64,000 bases of DNA from Hymenolepis diminuta (taxonomy: Eukaryota; Platyhelminthes; Cestoda; Cyclophyllidea; Hymenolepididae): positions 248,001-312,000 of the forward strand of contig CAADRB010000006.1 in assembly GCA_900708905.1 (NCBI GenBank), given 5' to 3'. Numbering within the stretch: position 1 is the stretch's first letter; each line of letters starts with the position of its first letter. Shown in pieces: positions 12,801-22,995 of the stretch. Both the position numbers and the translations under genes were made by a program. A model generated the notes under the pieces. The model did no database searches, was not told where the DNA came from, and saw only the letters and a list, made by a program, of their open reading frames with translations.

Positions 12801-15800
12801 ATCAAACTTGCTTTTGATCTCACTTCATTGTAGATTATCACGACTTCTGTTGAAAGTTATTCGATCACCTAAACGACCATTACTTCATCTTCTTCGAGCT
12901 TGGACTCTTGTATCTCAACACCTTGTTGATGCTTGCTGCTTTTCCTCCATGTGTGAACTCTCGTCTTCCGTTGAAGCTGACGCTGAAAAGCTGCTTGTTA
13001 GTCAGAGAGCTCTGACGTGTTTGCATGAATGCACTGTTAATACCATTACGACGCGACTTGAGCTGCCATACTTTAATACCAATGAAGTGTTCTGCAAGCC
13101 GTTTGAGATCCTGCTTCGATTAGGTTAGTGAATTCAGTACTTAATTGCCTTGTTTGTTTATTTATTAACAAGATGTAAGTTTTAAATCCTCCTAGGCCAT
13201 TTTTAACCGAAGCAATCTAAAATGAGCATGTTCATTCTTTTTTTCCTTTTGAGCTAGTAGCCGCCAATTATAATAATGTAATGATATCGAGTGTCACTCC
13301 AGGGTTGTATGAAAATCAAAAGGTATCATTTTGGCATTGTGAAAGCTGTCAACAGATTATACTGACTTTTCAACGTAGAGATTCTCAGACTTTCAAGGCT
13401 ACAATTCTACATCAAATATTTTTCTATTTTGCGTGGTAAATATAATTTTTGAAGCACAGTTAAAAGATGCTTATTATCAGTAGGGTTTATTCAACTTAAT
13501 TATAGAACTATATTTTATTAGGTGTATGTGTGGGTGTCAAATCCAGTGATCGCTTGGGAATGGATATAAAAGTTAGGGAAAAAACCGAGATTAGTAGCAA
13601 ATTAGTAACAATCGAACCAATTATCACAGAGCTACCTTCAATCCGATTTGTGATGATGATCGGTCTCTTGATCGCTATCTGCATCTACCTTTCATTCATT
13701 TTAATGAATCAGCTGCAGATAAAGGAAAATGCATACCTGCAAATTAGCTTAGCAAGCCCTGTATTGTCCCATTCATTTGAGTAAATATTTTCCTTTCTAA
13801 ATTTCTTAATGATGTCGGGCTATTCGATAAGATAGTTTCGATTTGAACGAGCCAAAGAAACGCCGAACATTTGTGGAGACGAAATTAAAGTTTCAAATCC
13901 GCATTGTATCTTTATTAGAAAAGAGATAAAATTATATATTTATTCCATTTTTCAATTTTACTCAACAAACAGCGGCAGTCCTTCAGTAAAACTTCTTTAC
14001 AAGCCAGACCAAGTAAGGCTTATAAATGTTCTTACTAATCGAATGATCTTCGTAGACACTAAATGGGTACAACAGCCTTTCTCAAATGAGAAGACCACGA
14101 GTTTAAGTAGTGCCGAATGTATGTTATACAGCTGGAATTTAAAGCTTATCGCGACCATAATTAATTCTTTTCTGATTTTTACTACTCTCCCTATTATATA
14201 AATTATACTACTCTGTATTAGTTCTCAGCTATACTATACTAGTATTCCCCATCGTGTTCGACTTTTTTTTAAATTTCGGTTAATTTCTAATTAGATTTCC
14301 CAATTGAAATAATATATCTGTTGCGATTAAATTAAATTAATCAGGTCTATATGCGTCAATGTATCTTCTTCCTTCATAATTCCTTAGACATTCAATCAAC
14401 TGGTTTTTTTTTATAAATTAAGGCTCTTTATATGTTGTAGTAATATTAGATAATATAGTTTCTGTCACTATAATTTAAGTTTTTAATAGATATGGCTAGA
14501 CTTCGGCTGGCTCAGGTTTTTAGTGAGAAAGCATTAGACAGAAGTGACGTTATGCCAAGGCAGTTTATTGACGCAACAGAGAATACATATATCACCCTCA
14601 AATTATTGATGTTGAGGGTTAAGTCTCCGCCGCACCGGTAACAGTTTTTTGTCTTGAGTATCTGTTAGAAGTGATATGCGCCCGCATAATGGTAATGATG
14701 ACGGACGACTTAGAGGCCATTTGCGGCAATTGCTGAAGGCAAAACAAAATGTGAACTCCGCTGCTTTAAGCTTTGTTTGTCGGTGTCTTGTCGTGTGTAC
14801 TGTTACGCTAAACGCGTACTAACATTTGAAGTTTCATTTCATTCGTGTAACTCTACTAGAAATGTGTGACGGTGAACTCCAGGATAGAATTATCAGTTGC
14901 ATTGCTGAAGTCGTGCAGAGCTGCAACAGTGCCCTACATTCCGGATGGCGTCCAATTTTTGCTGCCCTACGATCCATCAAGGTCCCTTTTCTGGCCGGAG
15001 TCGAAAAGTCAGACCAAAGTGTCACACCTGTTCACTCTACAGCAAATTATACTGATGATGCTGACCAAAATGACTCGGAGGTCAAATCAGATGTAGATAC
15101 TTCAACACAAGCTCTGAAGACTCCTAATCGAATGCGTATCTCTACGGTTTTGGAAGTATTTGAAGTAAGAAGCGCTTTTGTATTTTAATAATTATAACGT
15201 CCTGCGAACCTCTCAAAAAGATTCAGAAAGCGTACGTCCATATTTTGGATCATATTGTACTCTTTTGTGTGTTACAACTTGTTTGGGTAGTAGAAGGGAT
15301 TCTTTTAACGAATGAAAGTCAATCTAACTCAAGTCACTGTGTCTCAAAAAAGGTTTATCATGCGTCCAGATTCTGGGGACTCAGAAACTATTAAAATAAT
15401 TATAATCCTCTAGTTCAAATAAATTGAATGTTAATAACCATCTTAGTTAGAGATGAGACGATTTGTATTTTCTGCGGATGGTTCTTTTTTGGATGACGCT
15501 AGCCAATACACACGACTAGAGCTGTTCAAAACTAGATTCAAGATATCTCTACAATATATAACCCAATGCCGAAGATATGAATGCAAATGTCTGCGGACTA
15601 ACAGGAACTTGTAATATGTTTCTTCTGGAAGAAAGAATTGCGCTGATTGAATTATGTGTGAGCATAGAGGCGAATGTCCATTATTAATTTAACTCTTTTA
15701 AACCATTCTATGGACTTATATTATCAAAACTCTAGATCCTTTACACATCCCGTCATCTTATGTTTTAAATATTTATTTTCTTATGCCAAATAATCTGAAG

Positions 15801-18800
15801 ACCGTTAAAATGATATGATTTGGAGAGAGGAATGGATGGCTTTCAGTATGCACTGTTCTGGAAAGAGAGGAACATGAAATTTGATTTTTTTCGGTCTTGG
15901 AACGAAGGTTTCCATATAACTGGGGTTGCAGTTGGTGTCCCTTCGACCATCATGCCTCCATTTTTTGAGACCGTTCTGTTCGAACAGATTGAATGTCTGG
16001 GCTCGTTTGAATCCCCGTGATCCCATTATCTTACGAACCTATTCAAACTCGCCTGATAGCAGAAGAGAGCTTATACCTGGAGGTGACTCAAATTGAATGA
16101 TTGGGTTTTGGTACCACTTCCATCTATAGAGTTGCACATTACTGTCACGCTGTTTAATCAAATCTAAAATTCCATGTGATGTAGTTTCACTACTATTATC
16201 AGACAATATGCTATCAATCACTCCCCTGGTTGATTTTCATGCGATTTTTTGTCTTATTCTTTTTTAATTTAAGATTTTCCTCTTCACTGATGACGTGTCA
16301 GTATTCTGCAACATCGCCGTGGATTGTGTTCGGTGCCTTTTGCGATATCTATGCGCTGGAGAATTGGACTACATTTATGTGGATGCTTCTCCAGTTAGAG
16401 AACAGCCAAATAATGCAGCTGAAAATGCCTTTGGTTCGTATAAAAATATTCTGCTCATTCTTTCGACATTGATTGGTTCTACTCAAGCTCACCTTTTTTA
16501 TTTAGGTTCTGTAGATGAGCAAACACAAACCGTGAGTAAAGTAGACACCACAGATGAAACCTCATGGGCTTTAAGCAAAGCAACTCTTCAATTATTGAGA
16601 CGATGCTGTGAAATTCTTGGATATATTTGGTGTTCCGTCGCGAATGCTTCTTCATCAGGGACACCACTTCCAACTATTGATTACGTGTTAAGATCCGCTA
16701 AGCGTCAGGCTCATATTATCGCCGGTGGACCACCTCAGCTGAACCTTCTGCCTTCTGTCCGTAGCTTCGCATCGCCGATCCTTCATGAAAGGATCAAGAA
16801 TCTCACACCCTGGTTCACACCAAACCGATTCTTTGAACCCACCTTCCATACTAAAGATCCAGTAGATCCTGATCTATGTACTCTTCGAAGTCTAGATGAT
16901 ATTGATCAACCCTCTGGTGTCCTTCATCTCTGGTTCTTAACCCTGGAGGGCATTGTCATGGCTATATGGGACTGCAATCTCAGAGTTCATCGTATTATAT
17001 ACGATGAATTTACCAGTCTTTTGAATGAGTGTGCAGAGAAAATCTGTGGTGAAAAGGAAGTTCCTACTTCTAGAATTACTGATGGAATCGAAAGAGAGGA
17101 GGTCGAATCAAGAAGTATTACAATAGGTCCCTCATTTGCGGTGTTCGTCGTTAATCACGTATTGATGCCTCGGCTCCAAGTAAGTTGACTATGCATTAAT
17201 GGTTTCAAGCAATGAGTTTAAAGAGGAAAGTGTATTTCACACATTTTGACAACTCGTACACAGATCAAATGGTAAATGTATCTTTTGAGTGTGAGAAAAT
17301 ATTCTTATTGTGAAACTCAACTCATTGATCAAGCGATGTGGTAATGCCATTAATTTAAAGAGGCAATATCATCTAAAAATATGCAATGAATTATCAACAA
17401 CTGTGCCAATAAGACACCAGAGAGGGGGAGGGGGGGGCGAATTAAGATGTAATCAGGAGCATTAAATCGTGAAATAGTCCCAAGAATTAGAAACGTGTAA
17501 AATTCAATAGACATATAGTGATAGCTTGTTTATTTATAAGCTAATGTAAATTGTAATTTTTCAGACGGACGAATTTAGACTATCAGAAAATTTGGTACAT
17601 GGGGTCTAGGACTTATTTGCTTACTATTCAACACAGGTTAAAGAATGTGGGCTGGGCGAATTTTGCAAGTTTAACTATCTACAATGTAAATCGCTCCAAA
17701 AGTCTCTCTAAGTGGGATTGACGTACTATTAACATCGATATTGTAAATAATATTCTACAAAACAGAAAATTATTCTTGCCTTTTGCAAGACTTAATGTAT
17801 CCATTAACAGTTGATCATTATGCTTATTAAACAGTGATTTCGTTAACCATGTAAAAGCTATGTTTTGTTCCCTCAAACATTCGCATAAAATTTGCATCGC
17901 TGCACTTCCCTATTTTTGGGCGAACTTCTTTGAGGTTGGGTTTCATAATGTGAAGAATAAAAATGGACTTTTTCAGATGTTCCAGCCATGATAGTAGTAC
18001 CCAAGGCTGCTCAACTACTTTCCTTGAGAACTTCCACAGCCAAATTTCAACAAAGAAGGCCTCACCTTTGAGTTGTGTAATGAAGTCTTCTTAGCTTTCG
18101 AGTTACCAGGTGCCAATAAGAACTAGAAAATTTCAGCAGCGTTATAACTAATGTAAATTAACCAAGACTGAGGGTTAAATAGAAGACACTACAGCTTTCA
18201 AATTTCCCTATTGCTTTTTTAGGTTGCTGTTTCCAGTAATGCTTTAACCGGAGCGACGAACGAATACTCTAAACTGGACTCAACAGAATTTCAGGGTAAC
18301 AATTTTCTGTTCTCCTCTTTTGAGAAACAGCAAGATGAATCAGTCCTTGCTAATGATACTGGAAATGATAGTGTTGTTTTATCAAAACTCAGTTTTGTTA
18401 TCAGTCAAACTACTCAATTGATAAGTAGTTTGATTATCCGATATCAACAAAAAAGTAAGAGAGAGTTGAAATTGCGACATTTCTTCTAGATGCTAACCCA
18501 TCTGGCAAAGTTGTGGGAATGAATTTAATGCTACATCAGTTCTTGAATGCCCTTGTGGACTGTATTAGCATGCGCAATGAACGAATTTCTCGTTTAGCAA
18601 CTTCGTGCCTTAGGTGAGTCGATTAATTTTCCCACCGAATGAATTCGAATATTCCGCGTATAGCTTATTATTCTTTCCGATTTCAGGCATCTGCTGATAT
18701 CAACAGGTCTATACTTGACAACACATCAGTGGGAAATTGCAATCGGCCATTTAGAAGAAGCTTTTCGTGCCTGTTTATTCCCAATCCATGCACTCAGCAC

Positions 18801-21493
18801 TATCTACATGGATCGAGCAAACCGCCTATTACCACAGGATTCTGGCCTCCAATTGGCTAATCTCCAACCCATTAGTGCATCCAATAAGCTGCGTCAGCTC
18901 GCGCTGCGACTCTTCCAATTGGCTGACCAATTGGATGAAAGTGCTGAGAAGGCGCGTGATAGCAGTTATGAAGATGAAAGTGAAAAATTTGAGCAATCCC
19001 CCTATGCCTTTGAATTTAGGATTTTCCCACTTTGTACTCATGAGAAGGGAAGACCACCTTTGGACATGTGAGTTACAGCTACTAATTATTTATTTCTCCT
19101 TATCGTATAAATTTTGCAACGGGAATAATGTATTTAACCAGTATTAACGTTAAGATGAAGAAATTTGCTTTCTCAATTTTGGGAGAAATAATGAGTTAAA
19201 ATGCCAAGACGGACCGTTAACAACTGGTCAAGAAGCTTTTGTTATTGTAGAAAAGAATGCTCGTATTAATTCAGATGATGAATCCGAATTTCGGAAAGTA
19301 AGCTGCCTATTAGATAAATACTGTTTAATCCGGTTCCTTAAATCAAATTAAGACTCTTTGGTATCTTAACTTTACTCTCAACATTTTGCTCCCTTCCTCA
19401 GTCAATTTCCTACAAGAACAAATTGCAAACTTTTCTGTCTAACAGTCGTTTACAATAATGTAATATAATAATTTAACCAGTCTAATTGACTGATAAAAGG
19501 AATTATTTTGATCACTTGGGCTTGTTTATGTTACTGAATGAACGCGTTAAGTCAAATCGCTTGCATAGGAAGAACAAGTTAAATAAAGTTAAGATTACGC
19601 ATATGTATTTAAGTGGGGGCGGTGGCTGTCAATGGCACAAAATCTGTGGCCTCAAAATGAAGCGGTTTCCAGATTTGTATCTAACCCCCCCCCCCTCTCA
19701 TCATCTCTAGGTCTGCTGCTTTGTCAAGCGTGGAATAACCTCATATTCGTAGCTTGTCTAAGGTTTGATGTCTTTATGTCTGCGCTTTTGCAATAGGAAT
19801 GGGTTCTTACCTTATTTGATATTTGTTCTCAGATTACTGATTCGAATGTTTTTGGAAAAGGAAATCTTTTAAAAAGTTTCCCTCCAATAACTTTGTCGTA
19901 TTTTAATTCTCTTCTGAATCATTATGTACAGACTGAACTATGAAAATATACTTATCGATTGGCTAGGTGATTAGTTGCCGAGTGACCGATGTTTGAGAGA
20001 AATATAATGGTAAACAAATTCATTAATAATTCAGCCCCATGTATGTCCACTTTTAAATTTATTAAATTTTACAATTTCCATTAATTTTCTAGCATACCCC
20101 TATCTTCAATCATCTCAAGCCTCGTCAACATAAGTTTGCTGATCCACATTATTGGAGAACTTCTGCTCAATAAAGGAGGCGAAGAAATTGAAAATTCCAT
20201 TCCCAAGTATGTTCAGAAGTTGCTGATCTTCGATTCATCTCTCAATTCTAATATCTTTGATCGAGACACGGGCAAACTCAAGTCTTTAACAACAAGTCTT
20301 AATACCTTGGGTTGGTGCCAAAGATTTATTATGATTTTTTGTAAGTTTGAAACAAAATACATTCACCCATGTATTCTTTTTATCTTGTAGAATTCTTTAC
20401 TCTCTTGCCTCTCAGATCCGGTCTACAGCTTTTGAACTGCCTTGCTGATAGCTATACCGCATTCTTCGAGTTTGATCAATGCAATGGGATGAAAAAACTT
20501 ATTCAGAGGCTGCTTAAGCTTCAGTCCCCTGCCAATCTGTACCAATATGTGGGTTGATTTCTTCAGTTTCCCTATTAATTTAATGTTTAAATGTCAAAGC
20601 CTCCTTTTCTTCATACACATATAGTCGCACTTGACTACAATGGCTCTGCAGATTATCCTTCAACAGATTGTTCAAAAGGGTCTGGCAACAAACTTCTGCA
20701 GTCAACTTTCGGACGGAATCAAGAATTCCTTTGGAGATTTTGATGAAAATTTGCAAAAACTGCGGGTGGATAACTTCCGACGCCTCCCCATACAAGTTCC
20801 AATTGGCATCACAAGGGGAGAATTTGTTTCTCCCCTCCCTTGGTTAAAACAACTTATTCCTGATCAAAAAAGCCCACACAAATTCGAACAGTATGCACAT
20901 CTTCTTGCAGGGCTATCAACTCATTTAACTCAATTTTATCTTTATTTACTGGACGCGGAGAATAGGGAGCAGTTGACTAATGGCTCACCTATAAAAAGGG
21001 CTGATTCAACAACTACTGGGATCGTATATACCACTGAAGTAAGTATTAATATACAAAGTAATTATTTATTCTTTTTTATTTAATTAAGCAATCCGAACCC
21101 AATCGTAAAAAGAAATCCCGCGTTAAGACTCTTCTAAGTAGTCCACATCGATTCACAAGAGATGTGTCTACGACTACAGCTTTGTTAGCTATGAATGGAA
21201 GGGTTGGACGGGGTTGTTTGACAGAAGACAAGTCTGCTCATATAGCATCACTTGCAGAATCTCTTGCTGTACTTCCAGAAGGATTTATGGCGCTTGCAAG
21301 TGCCCTGGAAACAGCGCCTACAAATTCGCCACCACCTTTACCTTCCATCTCCGCATTTTCGGCTCTGGAAGGCGTGTTTACTTACAATGTTGCACGCCTG
21401 ATTGCTGTCGCGGAGCATACGTCATTACGCAAGGCCTTAGCCACCTGGTTTTTGAGACTTGTTCAAAACCAAAAGTCGACAAATGAATTGTGA
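895..21493 (+). CDS. ARFGEF3: ARFGEF3 (BIG3) homologue, 29 exons, about 2,240 aa
   Basis: ARFGEF3/BIG3 is a large HEAT-repeat protein of the BIG/Sec7 Arf-exchange family. Its Sec7 region is degenerate in vertebrates, where it is tied to secretory-granule traffic. Exons: 895-1003, 1033-1166, 1198-1332, 1372-1440, 1614-1742, 1804-2063, 2130-2309, 3149-3281, 3540-3685, 4704-4873, 4950-5017, 7294-7438, 8234-8445, 9255-9482, 9887-10146, 10661-11116, 12339-12761, 12834-13123, 14860-15164, 16274-16433, 16506-17179, 18223-18454, 18490-18613, 18687-19067, 19186-19297, 20093-20310, 20391-20548, 20625-21038, 21089-21493. Diagnostic segments in order: QVSLESRNAKL; LESLFHKMLLYPPP; LLKVIRSPKRPLLHLLRAW; SGWRPIFAALRSI; EIFLFTDDVSVFCNIA; a C-terminal WFLRLVQ matching the last helix of the human protein. 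The summed length is close to the human 2,177 aa. All junctions keep frame except 25 to 26 (19297/20093), where phases disagree; a small exon may be missing or a base wrong. Intron 26 uses a GTTGGT donor. Confidence 0.9.
2880..3050 (-). mobile_element. Ty3/gypsy-like reverse transcriptase fragment
   Basis: A stretch of about 55 codons on the minus strand inside ARFGEF3 intron 7. It reads A-D-E-E-L-K-R-L-E-x-x-G, then HSKWDVAVR and IRLCADYSTGLN. This is the start of the gypsy-type reverse transcriptase domain, where families show a LxxGIIxPVxHSxWAxP block followed by IRICGDY. The catalytic YxDD box and all other pol and gag parts are absent, and no LTRs are visible, so this is a fossil scrap. 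It is transcribed antisense within the host gene. Confidence 0.7.
3961..4215 (+). repeat. Dispersed repeat family A, copy 1
   Basis: Shares GCGGTTGGTGCCTCTTCG, a TAGCAGAGAGAAG block and GATTGGGT, in the same order, with 15830-16165. Lies in ARFGEF3 intron 9. No coding capacity seen. Ends and class are undetermined. Confidence 0.5.
5471..6752 (+). mobile_element. mariner-family DNA transposon, defective, with assembly gap
   Basis: About 1.28 kb, the usual mariner size, in ARFGEF3 intron 11. Terminal inverted repeats begin ACACATGGGCTGAAAAGTC at the left. The same sequence reads inward from the right end, and similarity continues through GGGCCTAACA. A clean TA target duplication is not evident directly at the repeat ends, though TA lies a few bases outside each. 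The transposase starts at ATG 5649 (MDQKQFRVLI). It has at least three frameshifts: near 5730 before the CYGDSAPS segment, near 5870, and near 6523 where an A is missing from a run. Positions 5921-6304 are N. After the gap, FHQDNAPCH (Asp codon near 6393) and SPDLAPSDYW (Asp near 6498) give the second and third residues of the D,D(34)D triad, spaced 34 apart. The element cannot make its own transposase. Confidence 0.93.
5921..6304. other. Assembly gap (384 N)
   Basis: A run of unknown bases inside the mariner transposase. The gap falls inside a repeated element, which suggests an assembly difficulty. Any ORF across it is meaningless. Confidence 0.99.
7615..7637. repeat. Perfect 8-bp stem hairpin in intron 12
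   Basis: GGTCTGCA and TGCAGACC flank a 7-nt loop. It lies in ARFGEF3 intron 12, close to the palindrome CATGAATTCATG. Function unknown; it may be a remnant of a foldback element. Confidence 0.5.
14700..14805 (+). repeat. Dispersed repeat family B, copy 1
   Basis: A block in ARFGEF3 intron 18 containing AAGCTTTGTTTGTCGG and an upstream AGGCAAAACAAAATG. Both match in order and spacing with 36510-36590 (GAGCTTTGCTTTGTCGG, AAGACAAAACAAACA). The block is richer in GC than its surroundings. No protein coding seen. Confidence 0.4.
15830..16165 (+). repeat. Dispersed repeat family A, copy 2 (longest)
   Basis: Contains GCAGTTGGTGTCCCTTCG, GATAGCAGAAGAGAG, GATTGGGTTTTGG and CCATCTATAGAGTTGCAC. The first three match copy 1 and the last matches the copy near 58190. 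Lies in ARFGEF3 intron 19. ORFs inside it are chance. Confidence 0.5.
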
Positions 21494-22995
21494 TATTGTT
21501 CTAACTGTGATTGTAATTTTTACTATTAATGTATTTCCTTTAATGTTGTGTTTGCCATTTGTATTGTTCCTTGTATGGCTAGTCCAGGTTGAAATACATC
21601 ACATACTAATTTGGAAATCCGTGTTTTACAAACGATTTTAGTGGGCATTGTCTTAAACGAGGAAGTGGATGCTGTTGTTCATTTTTTGGTTTTAATGGGG
21701 TGTCAAATCAGATGATGATATAATTAATCTGAAGAAAGCAAAGTTAATTTTTCAATTATTCTTATGAAAATACACAAAATGAATATGAATAGAACACATA
21801 AAGGCATCTGGAGCATTTTAACACTAACAAAATATACCATTGAACTAAATTTTACATAAATGTTAAACATTTCTCGACAAGTTCGTTTGATACTCTTTTG
21901 GCTTAAGTTAATTTAAAATTTCAAACATGTTGAAATAAAAGGAGGTAACCATCACACATTAATTTAGTTTAAATAGCATTTGTTTGTACCACATCAATAT
22001 ATGAATGAAAGAGATATACCGACATGCAATACCATGGATTTTAAGTTATCCTGATAAATTGTGCTGGTTCTAAAATTTGAGTTCATCCATTTAGTCATCA
22101 AACTTTTGAGCAAAATTTAATTGATATTTTTATTTAACTTAGAGATTTTCACTGTACCAGGACAGAATTTATCATGCGTTTATAGTATGAATGAAAAAAT
22201 CAAAAGGGATTTTATATGTGTCGTGCTTGATTCGATCACTGAAATAAGAAAGATTGCATAATATATCACAGAACCTAACCAACCGCACACGATATTCTAA
22301 TGAATCAAAAATTTGTGAAATCTCATTATTAATATTTTTCTACCAAAGTTCAAGAAATTTGAATGATTTTCATTTCATATCATCTCTATACGAGCCTAGA
22401 ATTCCAGCTACTAAATTAAAATTAGGAACAAAACTATTAACCTGAGTGACATTTTCAAGAAATTTGGAAGCAACATAATAAATTAATAGGATAAAGAAAT
22501 TGACGGTTCTAGCTCTATGACAATTGAGAGGGTGAGTTTTAATCACTCATATGCGTCTTAAAGGATATTTGAGTATAAACAGACAAAAGTAATGGTAGTC
22601 GTGAAATTGCAGTTTATCCCGATTATAATTTATCTATAAGCTGTAGGAAATTCGAGTAAAAATTGGATGGGTAAAGATAGATGCTTGTTGGCCAACAAAT
22701 TATTAAGGTACGGAAGAAACGATATATGGATATTGATAATAGTTTAATCATAAAATATTGTTGTATACATAAATTTTATATAGTTTATTCACTTATTAGT
22801 TTTGATGAACGACTAAATATTAGTCAATATAATCAACTCCTGCAAGATAAAATAAGATTTTAAGCTCAAAAATATCTGGAAAAATGAAAAGACTTTTGTT
22901 TGGGACAACTAAGAGTTTTATCTCAATCGTCAAAACTACCCAATAACAATTATGCATACTTTTGTCTTCGTGTTCCTAGGGAAAAAACTGAAACT
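21494..22995. other. Intergenic stretch between ARFGEF3 and PPP1R7
   Basis: About 1.5 kb of AT-rich sequence with no splice-supported ORF. It holds the 3' UTR of ARFGEF3, with a possible AATAAA at 21934. It also holds the upstream region of PPP1R7. Just before PPP1R7 a pyrimidine-rich run ends in an AG acceptor at about 22978. Confidence 0.6.

Noticed and set aside
13530..13784. 84-codon plus-strand ORF with one strongly hydrophobic segment
   Set aside because: It lies wholly within ARFGEF3 intron 18, has no splice or homology support, and such ORFs are expected by chance in a 1.7-kb AT-rich intron.
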